Shown piece by piece: positions 45,696-52,213 of a DNA stretch of 64,000 nucleotides. Below the pieces are notes generated by a model. It had not been told where the DNA came from. It was given only the letters and a program-made list of their open reading frames with translations, and did no database searches. The DNA lies in the NCBI RefSeq assembly GCF_013401995.1, contig NZ_JACBJI010000005.1:124843-188842 (forward strand), read 5' to 3'. This stretch comes from Flavobacterium agri. GTDB taxonomy: Bacteria; Bacteroidota; Bacteroidia; Flavobacteriales; Flavobacteriaceae. The position numbers and the translations under genes were made by a program. The stretch's first letter is position 1. Every line of letters begins with the position of its first letter.

Positions 45696-46580
45696 ATGGA
45701 TGCCACCAAGAAATACCTTTTCGTCGTCAACCCTATATCCGGCGATCTCGACAAAGCCGAAATCCTGGCTGCGGTACAGGCTTTTGCCGAAACCGAGAAA
45801 ATCTCGCTCGTGACCTATGAAACGACAGGCGAAAACGACGAAAAGGGGATAGCAGAACTTTACGAAAAACACAAGCCGCAACGCATCCTGATTGCGGGCG
45901 GAGACGGAACGATCAAAATCGTGGCGCAAGCCGTAGAACACCAGGACGTGATTTTGGGGATTTTACCCGCGGGTTCGGCCAACGGTTTGTCGGTCGATTT
46001 GAATTTTCCGACGGCGCTCGACGAAAACCTGCAAATCGCATTTCACAACGACGCCATGGAACTCGACATGGTGTGCATCAACGGCGAAAAAAGCCTGCAT
46101 TTGGCCGACATCGGGCTCAATGCGAACCTCGTCAAGAATTATGAGCAAAGTACGGTTCGCGGCAAGATCGGTTATGCGCTCCAAAGTATCGCCACGCTTC
46201 AGGAACAGAACGAACCTTTCGAAGCAACGATAGAGGTGAACGGGGAAACGATAATGACCGAGGCGCGTATGATCGTCTTTGCGAATTCACAGAAATACGG
46301 CACCGGCGTTACCATCAATCCGCTCGGTAAAATGGACGACGGAAAGTTCGAAATCGTCATTTTAAAAACGTTCGACCTCGTGCTTTTCGGAAAGATCGTC
46401 ACCGGAAATATGCCGCTCGATACGGGTGAAGTCGAGATTTATTCTACAGACAAAGCCAAAGTAGTGACCAAAGTTCCGGTACATTTCCAGATCGACGGGG
46501 AATATGCGGGAGAAGAAACCGCACTCGACATCTTCGTATTGCCGAAGCAAATGAAAGTAGCCGTTCCTAAAACAGATTAA
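45696..46580 (+). CDS. Diacylglycerol kinase family lipid kinase
   Basis: A 294-aa protein. It has the DAGK catalytic motifs: FVVNPISGDLDKAE at the start, LIAGGDGTIKIVAQAV (GGDGT, about 67) and GILPAGSANGLSVDLN (about 88). The second beta domain ends FQIDGEYAG. Such enzymes phosphorylate diacylglycerol or related lipids. It is divergent from the App1-like phosphatase and overlaps the stop of the next, convergent gene by 4 bases. Confidence 0.9.
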   Translation: MDATKKYLFVVNPISGDLDKAEILAAVQAFAETEKISLVTYETTGENDEKGIAELYEKHKPQRILIAGGDGTIKIVAQAVEHQDVILGILPAGSANGLSVDLNFPTALDENLQIAFHNDAMELDMVCINGEKSLHLADIGLNANLVKNYEQSTVRGKIGYALQSIATLQEQNEPFEATIEVNGETIMTEARMIVFANSQKYGTGVTINPLGKMDDGKFEIVILKTFDLVLFGKIVTGNMPLDTGEVEIYSTDKAKVVTKVPVHFQIDGEYAGEETALDIFVLPKQMKVAVPKTD

Positions 46581-47773
46581 AGCGCTTCTTTGAACGGATG
46601 CCGTTGTTGCCATTCGATTTTCGGTTCCAGATAATCGAAAACATGATCAAGTTTTTTGTTGACGAGCGTATTTCGGTGCTTCATGAAACCAAACATCTCG
46701 ACGGGTTCGGCCCCGACCGAGCTTTTGATTTCGAGAGCCGTACGTGCAAATACTATTTTTTTGAAACCTTTGTTGATACAATACGCAATCATGTCGTACA
46801 GCATATTCAGATACAGCATCTTTTCGCGTTGCACGCTTTCGTCATAACCCAAAAAGTAAGTGTCGAGCACACAGCCGTTTTTGATCAGCGTATTGAAACC
46901 GACGAGTTTCCCATCGTCGAAATAACCGTAAAACAAAAAGTCGTCGCGCAGTTTTTCCTTGAGTGTCCTGAAATGGTTTTCAGCGAGGAAAAAAGTGTTG
47001 AAAGGCGCGTTTTTGGCGACGTGATGATATAAATCGTAAATCGTGTTTTCATATTTGACGATGTCCTCCAAGTGCATTTTGCGCTTTTCAAGACCTTCCG
47101 ATTTCTTGCGCGCGCGTTTGAACTGATCGCGATATTTTTTCAAAAGATCCGAAACGTAATCGTCGAAAGTCATCCATCCGGAGCGGATGCCGAGTACCAT
47201 GTTCGGTTGCGTACTGAACTTGAAATAGTCGGAATAACCGGCTTTTTTGAATTTTGAAATTTCGGCAGCCTCGAAATCCTTGAACGTGACCAAATGGACT
47301 TTTTTGCCCGATTTCTGGAACGATTCGGTCAACGAAACCGATGCTTTTCGAAGTGTTTTGATGGCCGATGTACAATCGGTACCGTCTTTGATGGCGAACG
47401 CATTCTGTCCCGTGAGCATATTGTTTCCGATAAACAACACATGCGAACTAAAGCGTTTGAAGATGAAATTGCGCACCGACGTTTTAATGCATCTGTCGCG
47501 TTCTCCAAAAGATTCGAGCAAATTCAAATCGAGAAACTGAGACAAAGCAATGCCGACAAGTTCTTCTTTTTCGAAAAGCCCGATGAAGTGACATCTCATA
47601 TTCGTCGGAGCCGAAATCTCGAGAACCGATAAATATCGCGTGGAAAGGAAAATGTTCGAAATAGCCAGCGCGTCCCAGGCTTGGGGCAAATCAGAAACTT
47701 TATCGTAAAGAATAAAAGAATAGTCTTTTTCCAACGTCGGGAATTGAGGATTCAAATGTAGAATTTCGGGCAA
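46577..47773 (-). CDS. GNAT-like acyltransferase
   Basis: A 398-aa protein related to the GNAT acetyltransferases of the peptidoglycan-biosynthesis-like kind. The C-terminal half carries DDFLFYGYFDDGKLVGFNTL and LYLNMLYDMIAYCINKGFKK, the usual order of a GNAT core. The N-terminal half looks like a second, degenerate GNAT copy (HFIGLFEKEELVGIALSQF). In flavobacteria such proteins are sometimes labelled 8-amino-7-oxononanoate synthase, but the PLP-lysine motif of that enzyme is not present. Acceptor unknown. Confidence 0.6.
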   Translation of the reverse strand: MPEILHLNPQFPTLEKDYSFILYDKVSDLPQAWDALAISNIFLSTRYLSVLEISAPTNMRCHFIGLFEKEELVGIALSQFLDLNLLESFGERDRCIKTSVRNFIFKRFSSHVLFIGNNMLTGQNAFAIKDGTDCTSAIKTLRKASVSLTESFQKSGKKVHLVTFKDFEAAEISKFKKAGYSDYFKFSTQPNMVLGIRSGWMTFDDYVSDLLKKYRDQFKRARKKSEGLEKRKMHLEDIVKYENTIYDLYHHVAKNAPFNTFFLAENHFRTLKEKLRDDFLFYGYFDDGKLVGFNTLIKNGCVLDTYFLGYDESVQREKMLYLNMLYDMIAYCINKGFKKIVFARTALEIKSSVGAEPVEMFGFMKHRNTLVNKKLDHVFDYLEPKIEWQQRHPFKEAL

Positions 47774-47816
47774 TCATGCGAATCGGCTTAAGTAAAACTT
47801 TAACGAATGCCGAAAA

Positions 47817-47852
47817 AAAATCCCGTCACAAGCGCAACGGGATTCTATTTTT
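47817..47852. terminator. Bidirectional terminator
   Basis: AATCCCGT...ACGGGATT with A-run on the left and T-run on the right. It lies 11 bases after the stop of the DUF1761 gene (minus strand). Confidence 0.75.
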
Positions 47853-47862
47853 TAGCCGATAA

Positions 47863-48345
47863 TTATTGCCAGGCGCAAATGATTCCGCCCATGATGGCGC
47901 AGGTCACGACCCAATAACCGCCGACGATCATCGTATACTTGAAACTCCTGTTTTCATACAAGGCACCGACTCCCAAAATCGGAAGGCAAAAGAAAAGTCC
48001 GGTCATGGAACCGTGAAGCGCTCCGTGTTTGAAAGTGCGGAAGTTCGTTCCGTAATCGGCCATGAACGAGGCGTATGAAGGAAGCGCTTTTGTAGGATCG
48101 CCTCCGATCATTCCCAAAGCCCCAAATTGATGGATCACGAGCATCTGCAAAATGAAAGCGATGAAGAACGCATACACGATGGTCATCCCGAAAATCTTGA
48201 CCATGTTGGGTTTTTTGGATTCGTCGTGCACGATGCCGGTTTCTTTCATCCAGGCATTGCCGAATACTTTCGGGTTATACCAGATGAATCCGGTAACAAG
48301 AGACGAGAGTGCGGCTACGATGAGCGCAAGGAAATTGACATTCAT
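47863..48345 (-). CDS. DUF1761 family membrane protein
   Basis: A 160-aa protein with four hydrophobic helices. It opens NFLALIVAALSSLVTGFIWY followed by NPKVFGNAWMKETGI, the DUF1761 pattern. The function of the family is not known. The start at 48345 (MNVNFLAL) is preferred, since the first helix follows directly and the frame upstream has a poor composition. A -7 box TACATTTG (48380-48373, minus strand) lies 27 bases before it. Confidence 0.8.
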   Translation of the reverse strand: MNVNFLALIVAALSSLVTGFIWYNPKVFGNAWMKETGIVHDESKKPNMVKIFGMTIVYAFFIAFILQMLVIHQFGALGMIGGDPTKALPSYASFMADYGTNFRTFKHGALHGSMTGLFFCLPILGVGALYENRSFKYTMIVGGYWVVTCAIMGGIICAWQ

Positions 48346-48372
48346 AAGGTTTGTTTTTATTGGTTGGTGATT

Positions 48373-48380
48373 CAAATGTA
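48373..48380 (-). promoter_or_regulatory. Candidate -7 box for DUF1761 gene
   Basis: TACATTTG on the minus strand, a full TAnnTTTG match, 27 bases before the ATG at 48345. Confidence 0.4.
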
Positions 48381-48434
48381 GCAAAATTTAATTCGCTTAG
48401 TGGTGAGACAGTTACAGATTCGTGCCGATTGATG

Positions 48435-48442
48435 TATTTTTG
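48435..48442 (+). promoter_or_regulatory. Candidate -7 box for LRR gene
   Basis: TATTTTTG matches TAnnTTTG. It would give a leader of about 105 bases before the ATG at 48555. Confidence 0.35.
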
Positions 48443-48554
48443 TAGGATAAATATTTCACAAATAAATTAAAAAGTGCATTTCATCGATTTTTTTTGTCAG
48501 TTGTCGATGATTCTGTTAGTTTTATCCCATCAAAGTTCCCTAAATCATTCAGAC

Positions 48555-49403
48555 ATGAAAAAAATATTTACCCTAGCACTTACCTTAGCCGTATCGGCCA
48601 TGTTCGCCGCCATCCCGGCTGCCGAGAAAATAGCGCTTATCCGTCTGTATAAGAACACGAACGGCGCTCAATGGACCAATAAATGGGACCTCAAAAAGCC
48701 AGAGACACAGTGGTATGGTGTAACCATCAAAAACAACCAGGTTACAGGCCTCGATTTGTCGAATAACAATCTTACAGGAACGTTGCCAACTGAAATAGGC
48801 AACCTTACAGGTTTGGTGAAACTGAATTTGTTCAAAAATAACATTTCGGGTCAGATTCCTACAAGAATCGGGCAGTTGCAAAACCTGCAGTCGTTGAATC
48901 TGGCTTTCAACAAGCTCGAAGGAAATATCCCGACGACTATCGGCCAATTGGTACATTTGCAGAATCTTGAAATGTACATGAACCGCCTCAACGGAAACAT
49001 TCCGGCCGAGATCGGTCAGATTAAAGGTCTTCAGACGCTTTCTCTTTACAATAATGAATTGGAAGGGGAAATCCCGACGACCATGTACGGATTGGCTTCG
49101 TTGAAAGTGCTTCTTTTGAGCAGCAACAGACTTTCGGGAAAATTGAGTCCCGATATGGCCAACCTTGCTTCGCTTGAAAACCTGAGCCTTTTCGAAAATA
49201 AATTCGACGGGCAAGTGCCTTTCGACCTTGAAAAACTCAAAAACCTTCGCGAGATGAACATTTCCTACAACATGTTCAACGGATTGGTTTCCCGCAAACT
49301 CGCCCAACTCGATACGCTTCACATGACGATGATCAACGAACAAGGCGTCGCCACTACGTTGAAAGTCGAAAAAGACAATACAGCTATCGCAAACGAAGAT
49401 TAG
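48555..49403 (+). CDS. Secreted leucine-rich-repeat protein, plant-like LRR
   Basis: A 282-aa exported protein (signal to SAMFAAIPA). Residues 30-65 resemble the LRR N-cap of plant receptors (WTNKWDL...QWYGVTI). Then about eight repeats of 24 residues follow the pattern LxxLxLxxNxLxGxIPxxIGxL, for example LQSLNLAFNKLEGNIPTTIG. Such solenoids bind proteins. There is no T9SS sorting domain or membrane anchor, so it probably stays in the periplasm or is released. The upstream Met at 48474 is rejected because the signal peptide starts at 48555. Confidence 0.85.
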   Translation: MKKIFTLALTLAVSAMFAAIPAAEKIALIRLYKNTNGAQWTNKWDLKKPETQWYGVTIKNNQVTGLDLSNNNLTGTLPTEIGNLTGLVKLNLFKNNISGQIPTRIGQLQNLQSLNLAFNKLEGNIPTTIGQLVHLQNLEMYMNRLNGNIPAEIGQIKGLQTLSLYNNELEGEIPTTMYGLASLKVLLLSSNRLSGKLSPDMANLASLENLSLFENKFDGQVPFDLEKLKNLREMNISYNMFNGLVSRKLAQLDTLHMTMINEQGVATTLKVEKDNTAIANED

Positions 49404-49430
49404 GATTTCTCATATACTATATTTCTGCAC

Positions 49431-49463
49431 AAAAAAGCCCGTGGTCATCAACGGGCTTTTTTA
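49431..49463. terminator. Bidirectional terminator after LRR gene
   Basis: AAAAAAGCCCGT/ACGGGCTTTTTT with an 8-base loop. It serves the LRR gene (plus) and reaches the stop of the small minus-strand gene at 49461. Confidence 0.85.
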
Positions 49464-49757
49464 TTGGGCTAATGCCGATAGGATTTCGTTCTGGAGCAAT
49501 CCGCTGCCGCCTCCGTAATGCGGGACTATGGCGACTTCGGGTTTCAGCTCGCGGAAAAGTTTGGTGAGGTGGGCTTCGCTTTCGGGTTCGAGCCCGCAGC
49601 CTAGAAGGACGATGTTGAAATCGTGTTTCGAAAACAATTCAATCGCTTCGGCATCGGTCTCGGCACCTAATCCGAACCAGTCTTCGCGCGCGTTTATGAG
49701 CCTCAGGACGGTTTCGAGGATTTCGGCATGCCGTCCGATATAAAGAATCTTAGTCAT
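49461..49757 (-). CDS. Small receiver-like protein without phosphoacceptor
   Basis: A 98-aa protein that looks like a shortened response-regulator receiver: start TKILYIGRHAEIL, helix, then NIVLLGCGLEPESE and a strand VAIVPHYGGG. The place where receivers have the phosphorylated Asp (as in VLLDCGL) is Gly. There is no output domain. It may be a pseudo-receiver that binds a partner. The start at 49757 (MTKILYI) is preferred to one 30 bases upstream. Family not named with certainty. Confidence 0.6.
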   Translation of the reverse strand: MTKILYIGRHAEILETVLRLINAREDWFGLGAETDAEAIELFSKHDFNIVLLGCGLEPESEAHLTKLFRELKPEVAIVPHYGGGSGLLQNEILSALAQ

Positions 49758-49816
49758 GATGTTATAAGGATGAAGAAAAACTGTCAATAGAGCCGAAAAC
49801 TCGGATATAAATTAGA

Positions 49817-49837
49817 CCCGACGGATTTTTAACGTCC
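49817..49837. repeat. Imperfect hairpin downstream of YceI gene
   Basis: GACCCGACGGA...TCCGTCAGGTC pair with one mismatch. No T-run follows on either strand. A run of TCAA tetramers (49852-49873) lies beside it. It could be a weak transcription end for the minus-strand YceI gene. Confidence 0.4.
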
Positions 49838-49896
49838 GTCAGGTCTGGAACAATCAATCAATCAATCAATCAAAATGAACCTCGCGGTTTATCTTG

Positions 49897-50427
49897 TTAT
49901 TGTTTGACGAATTGCAATTCGATTGCAAAACGCACGTCTTCGCTTACCAAAAGCCCACCGGTTTCAAGAGCGGCATTCCAGTTCAATCCCCAATCTTTAC
50001 GGTTAACTTTTCCGTTGATCGAGAAAGCCGCTTTGGTATTTCCCCACGGATCTTGAAGCAATCCGCCGAATTCGGCATCAAGGGTTACGGTTCTGGTCAC
50101 GCCATGCAAAGTCAATTCTCCGGTCAAGGTGTAGTCATCGCCCGATTTCTTTACGAAACCACCGGCTTTGAACGTTGTTTTAGGGAATTCGGCCGCATCG
50201 AAGAAATCGGCGCTGCGCAAGTGGTTGTCGCGGTCTGCGTTTCCTGTGTTGATCGATGCCGTGTCTGCCGTAAATTCGATTTTGGAAGTCGTGAAGTCAT
50301 CTCCGTCTGTTTCTACAGTCGCTTCGAACGTGTCGAATTTTCCTGAAACGTTGGTGAACATCATGTGTTTTACTTTGAATCCGATTTCTGAGTGTGTTGG
50401 GTCAAGAACCCATTTTGTTGTAGACAT
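49897..50427 (-). CDS. YceI family protein
   Basis: A 176-aa lipocalin-like protein. It begins STTKWVLDPTHSEIGFKVKH and has the YceI blocks RDNHLRSADFFDAAEFP and TLTGELTLHGVTRTV. The fold holds isoprenoid lipids. Unlike E. coli YceI there is no signal peptide, so it is predicted to be cytoplasmic. It lies 63 bases downstream of the pirin gene in the same direction, and the two are often paired in Bacteroidota, so they may share a transcript. Confidence 0.92.
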   Translation of the reverse strand: MSTTKWVLDPTHSEIGFKVKHMMFTNVSGKFDTFEATVETDGDDFTTSKIEFTADTASINTGNADRDNHLRSADFFDAAEFPKTTFKAGGFVKKSGDDYTLTGELTLHGVTRTVTLDAEFGGLLQDPWGNTKAAFSINGKVNRKDWGLNWNAALETGGLLVSEDVRFAIELQFVKQ

Positions 50428-50490
50428 TTTATTTAATTTTTATTGTTATTACTTATTTTTTGTTCCTTTTCGGAACGGATGATTTCTGTT

Positions 50491-51369
50491 TTATGCGAGT
50501 ATCATCGGAACTTCCATCAACAGGATTTCGGCATCCTGTGTTTTTGCTGTGATGTCGATGGCCGACGTGTCCCATATACCGAGTCCGTCGCGTTGGTTCA
50601 AGTCGATGTTTCCGATCTGGAAATCGCCTTTGAGTACGAACGCATAGATACCGTTCCCGTATTTTTTCAGATCGTACGCGACTTTGGTGTCCTTGTCGAA
50701 AGTGCCAAGGTGAAACCATGCGTCCTGATGTATCCAAACGCCTTCATCGTTCGCGTTCGGCGACAGGATTTGCTGCAATTTGTTGCGTCTGTCGTCTTGA
50801 TTGAGCGTAATCTGGTCGTATCGAGGCGTCACGTTGCGCTTGTTCGGATACACCCAAATCTGAAGGAACTTGGTCAATTTATCTTTGTTGCGGTTGTATT
50901 CGCTGTGGAAAATCCCGGTTCCGGCGCTCATCACCTGAATGTCTCCTTTGCGGATTACGGCCGTATTGCCCATAGAATCCTGGTGTTCCAAATCGCCTTC
51001 GAGAGGAATCGAGATGATTTCCATATTGTCGTGCGGATGGCGTCCGAAGCCCATTCCGGCATCGACCCTGTCATCGTTCAAGACGCGAAGCACGCCGAAG
51101 TGCATCCTTTCGGGATTGTGGTAGTTCGCGAAACTGAACGTGTGATGCGAATCGAGCCATCCGTGGTTGGCGTGTCCGCGGGTTTCGGCTTTGTGCAACA
51201 CCGTATTTTCAAGAATTTTGCTGTCGGTATTCGGAAGATGGTTGAACCCGACCGGTTCCAACTCCTTGATTTCGTCAATATCGTTTTTGAGCACATCGCC
51301 TATTGCGGCCGAAGCGACGAACATTCCTGTTCCCATGAGCCCTTTCTTTATAAAATCTTTGCGGTCCAT
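50491..51369 (-). CDS. Pirin family protein with N-terminal signal-like segment
   Basis: A 292-aa bicupin. The pirin N-terminal cupin is clear: LDSHHTFSFANYHNPERMHFG, GRHPHDNMEIISIPLEG and FHSEYNRN, giving the His/His/His/Glu metal site. The N-terminus (RKDFIKKGLMGTGMFVASAA) looks like a Tat-type or other export signal, although only Arg-Lys replaces the twin Arg. Some pirins act as quercetin dioxygenases, others as redox sensors. The upstream neighbour is a Crp-like regulator in the same direction. Confidence 0.88.
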   Translation of the reverse strand: MDRKDFIKKGLMGTGMFVASAAIGDVLKNDIDEIKELEPVGFNHLPNTDSKILENTVLHKAETRGHANHGWLDSHHTFSFANYHNPERMHFGVLRVLNDDRVDAGMGFGRHPHDNMEIISIPLEGDLEHQDSMGNTAVIRKGDIQVMSAGTGIFHSEYNRNKDKLTKFLQIWVYPNKRNVTPRYDQITLNQDDRRNKLQQILSPNANDEGVWIHQDAWFHLGTFDKDTKVAYDLKKYGNGIYAFVLKGDFQIGNIDLNQRDGLGIWDTSAIDITAKTQDAEILLMEVPMILA

Positions 51370-51449
51370 TGCGTTGCGTTTTAATTACAAGGCAAAGTTG
51401 CGACAGATTCAAAGTGTGTGCATTGAACTAGGACAAGAAATGGGATTAC

Positions 51450-51527
51450 TTATTTTTTATTCTTAATTATTTATTACCGTGGTGTGAACGACCACAATAA
51501 AGAATGAACAATGACAATAAATAATAA
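51450..51527. repeat. AT-rich imperfect inverted repeat
   Basis: Left arm 51450-51483 and right arm 51491-51527 are imperfectly complementary around a GTGGT/ACCAC core with a 7-base loop. It lies between the Crp-like gene and the pirin gene, both on the minus strand. It may be a transcription end or an intergenic repeat. Confidence 0.4.
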
Positions 51528-51531
51528 AACA

Positions 51532-52113
51532 TCAGTGCTTTGCCAGTCGCGCGCGTACCTTAGAGAGGAATTCGGGCGAAATGCCCAAATACGAAGCGAT
51601 GTAATGCTGGGCGACGCGTTGCGGAATCGTAGGATATAATCTCAAGAACTCGAGGTATTTGTCGGTGGCGTTCTTCGAAACCGAATCGAACAGGCGGTTT
51701 TGCGTAGAAGCCAAATGGCGTTGTACCAAGATGCGGAACGCGCGCTCGAATTTAGGAACGCGTGCAAAAAGTTCTTCTTTCGATTCGGGATCGAACATCA
51801 AAAACTCCGAATCTTCCATGGTTTCTATAAAAACGCGGCTCGGTTGGTCGTCGTAAGCGTTGAACGAAATATCGCCGACCCAATGATCTTCTACACCGAA
51901 TTGCAGGATGAGTTCATTGCCATCGGCATCGATATAGTATTTGCGTACACAACCTTTTACGACATAAGCCTCGAAATTGCACTTTTCGCCAGAGCGCAAC
52001 ATCGTGGTCCTTTTCGGGATAAATTGAGGCTTTATCAACGCGTCCAAGACTTTGAGCTCGTCGTCGGTAAACGACACGTATCGCGAGAGATTATTGTGCA
52101 AGGCAGTATTCAT
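51532..52113 (-). CDS. Crp/Fnr family transcriptional regulator
   Basis: A 193-aa protein. Residues about 20-130 form a cyclic-nucleotide-binding beta barrel (SGEKCNFEAYVVKGCVRKYY; LQFGVEDHWVGDISF), and the C-terminal 45 residues a winged helix (RVAQHYIASYLGISPEFLSK). The phosphate-binding cassette of true cAMP receptors is not intact, so the ligand is uncertain. A promoter (TTG, 20 bases, TACTTTTA) lies upstream and is divergent from that of the large GAF gene, which might be a target. Confidence 0.88.
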   Translation of the reverse strand: MNTALHNNLSRYVSFTDDELKVLDALIKPQFIPKRTTMLRSGEKCNFEAYVVKGCVRKYYIDADGNELILQFGVEDHWVGDISFNAYDDQPSRVFIETMEDSEFLMFDPESKEELFARVPKFERAFRILVQRHLASTQNRLFDSVSKNATDKYLEFLRLYPTIPQRVAQHYIASYLGISPEFLSKVRARLAKH

Positions 52114-52133
52114 AAGGTTTTCGAGGTTTTGCT

Positions 52134-52141
52134 AAAAGTAC
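52134..52141 (-). promoter_or_regulatory. Promoter of Crp/Fnr-like gene
   Basis: TACTTTTA on the minus strand with TTG 20 bases upstream; 20 bases before the ATG at 52113. Confidence 0.5.
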
Positions 52142-52186
52142 CAAAAATCTTGTTCTGGTTCAAGAATCACCGGTGTTTAAAATTCG

Positions 52187-52194
52187 TAATTTTG
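52187..52194 (+). promoter_or_regulatory. Candidate -7 box for large GAF gene
   Basis: TAATTTTG, a full TAnnTTTG match, 19 bases before the ATG at 52214. Confidence 0.45.
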
Positions 52195-52213
52195 CAGTTT
52201 AAAACTAAGGGTG

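Noticed and set aside
49817..49837. Hairpin called as a strong terminator of the YceI gene
   Set aside because: Stem is imperfect and neither strand has a T-run after it. Kept only as a weak hairpin.
49852..49873. Run of TCAA tetramers
   Set aside because: A short simple-sequence run outside any gene. It is too short and has no start codon to make phase variation plausible.
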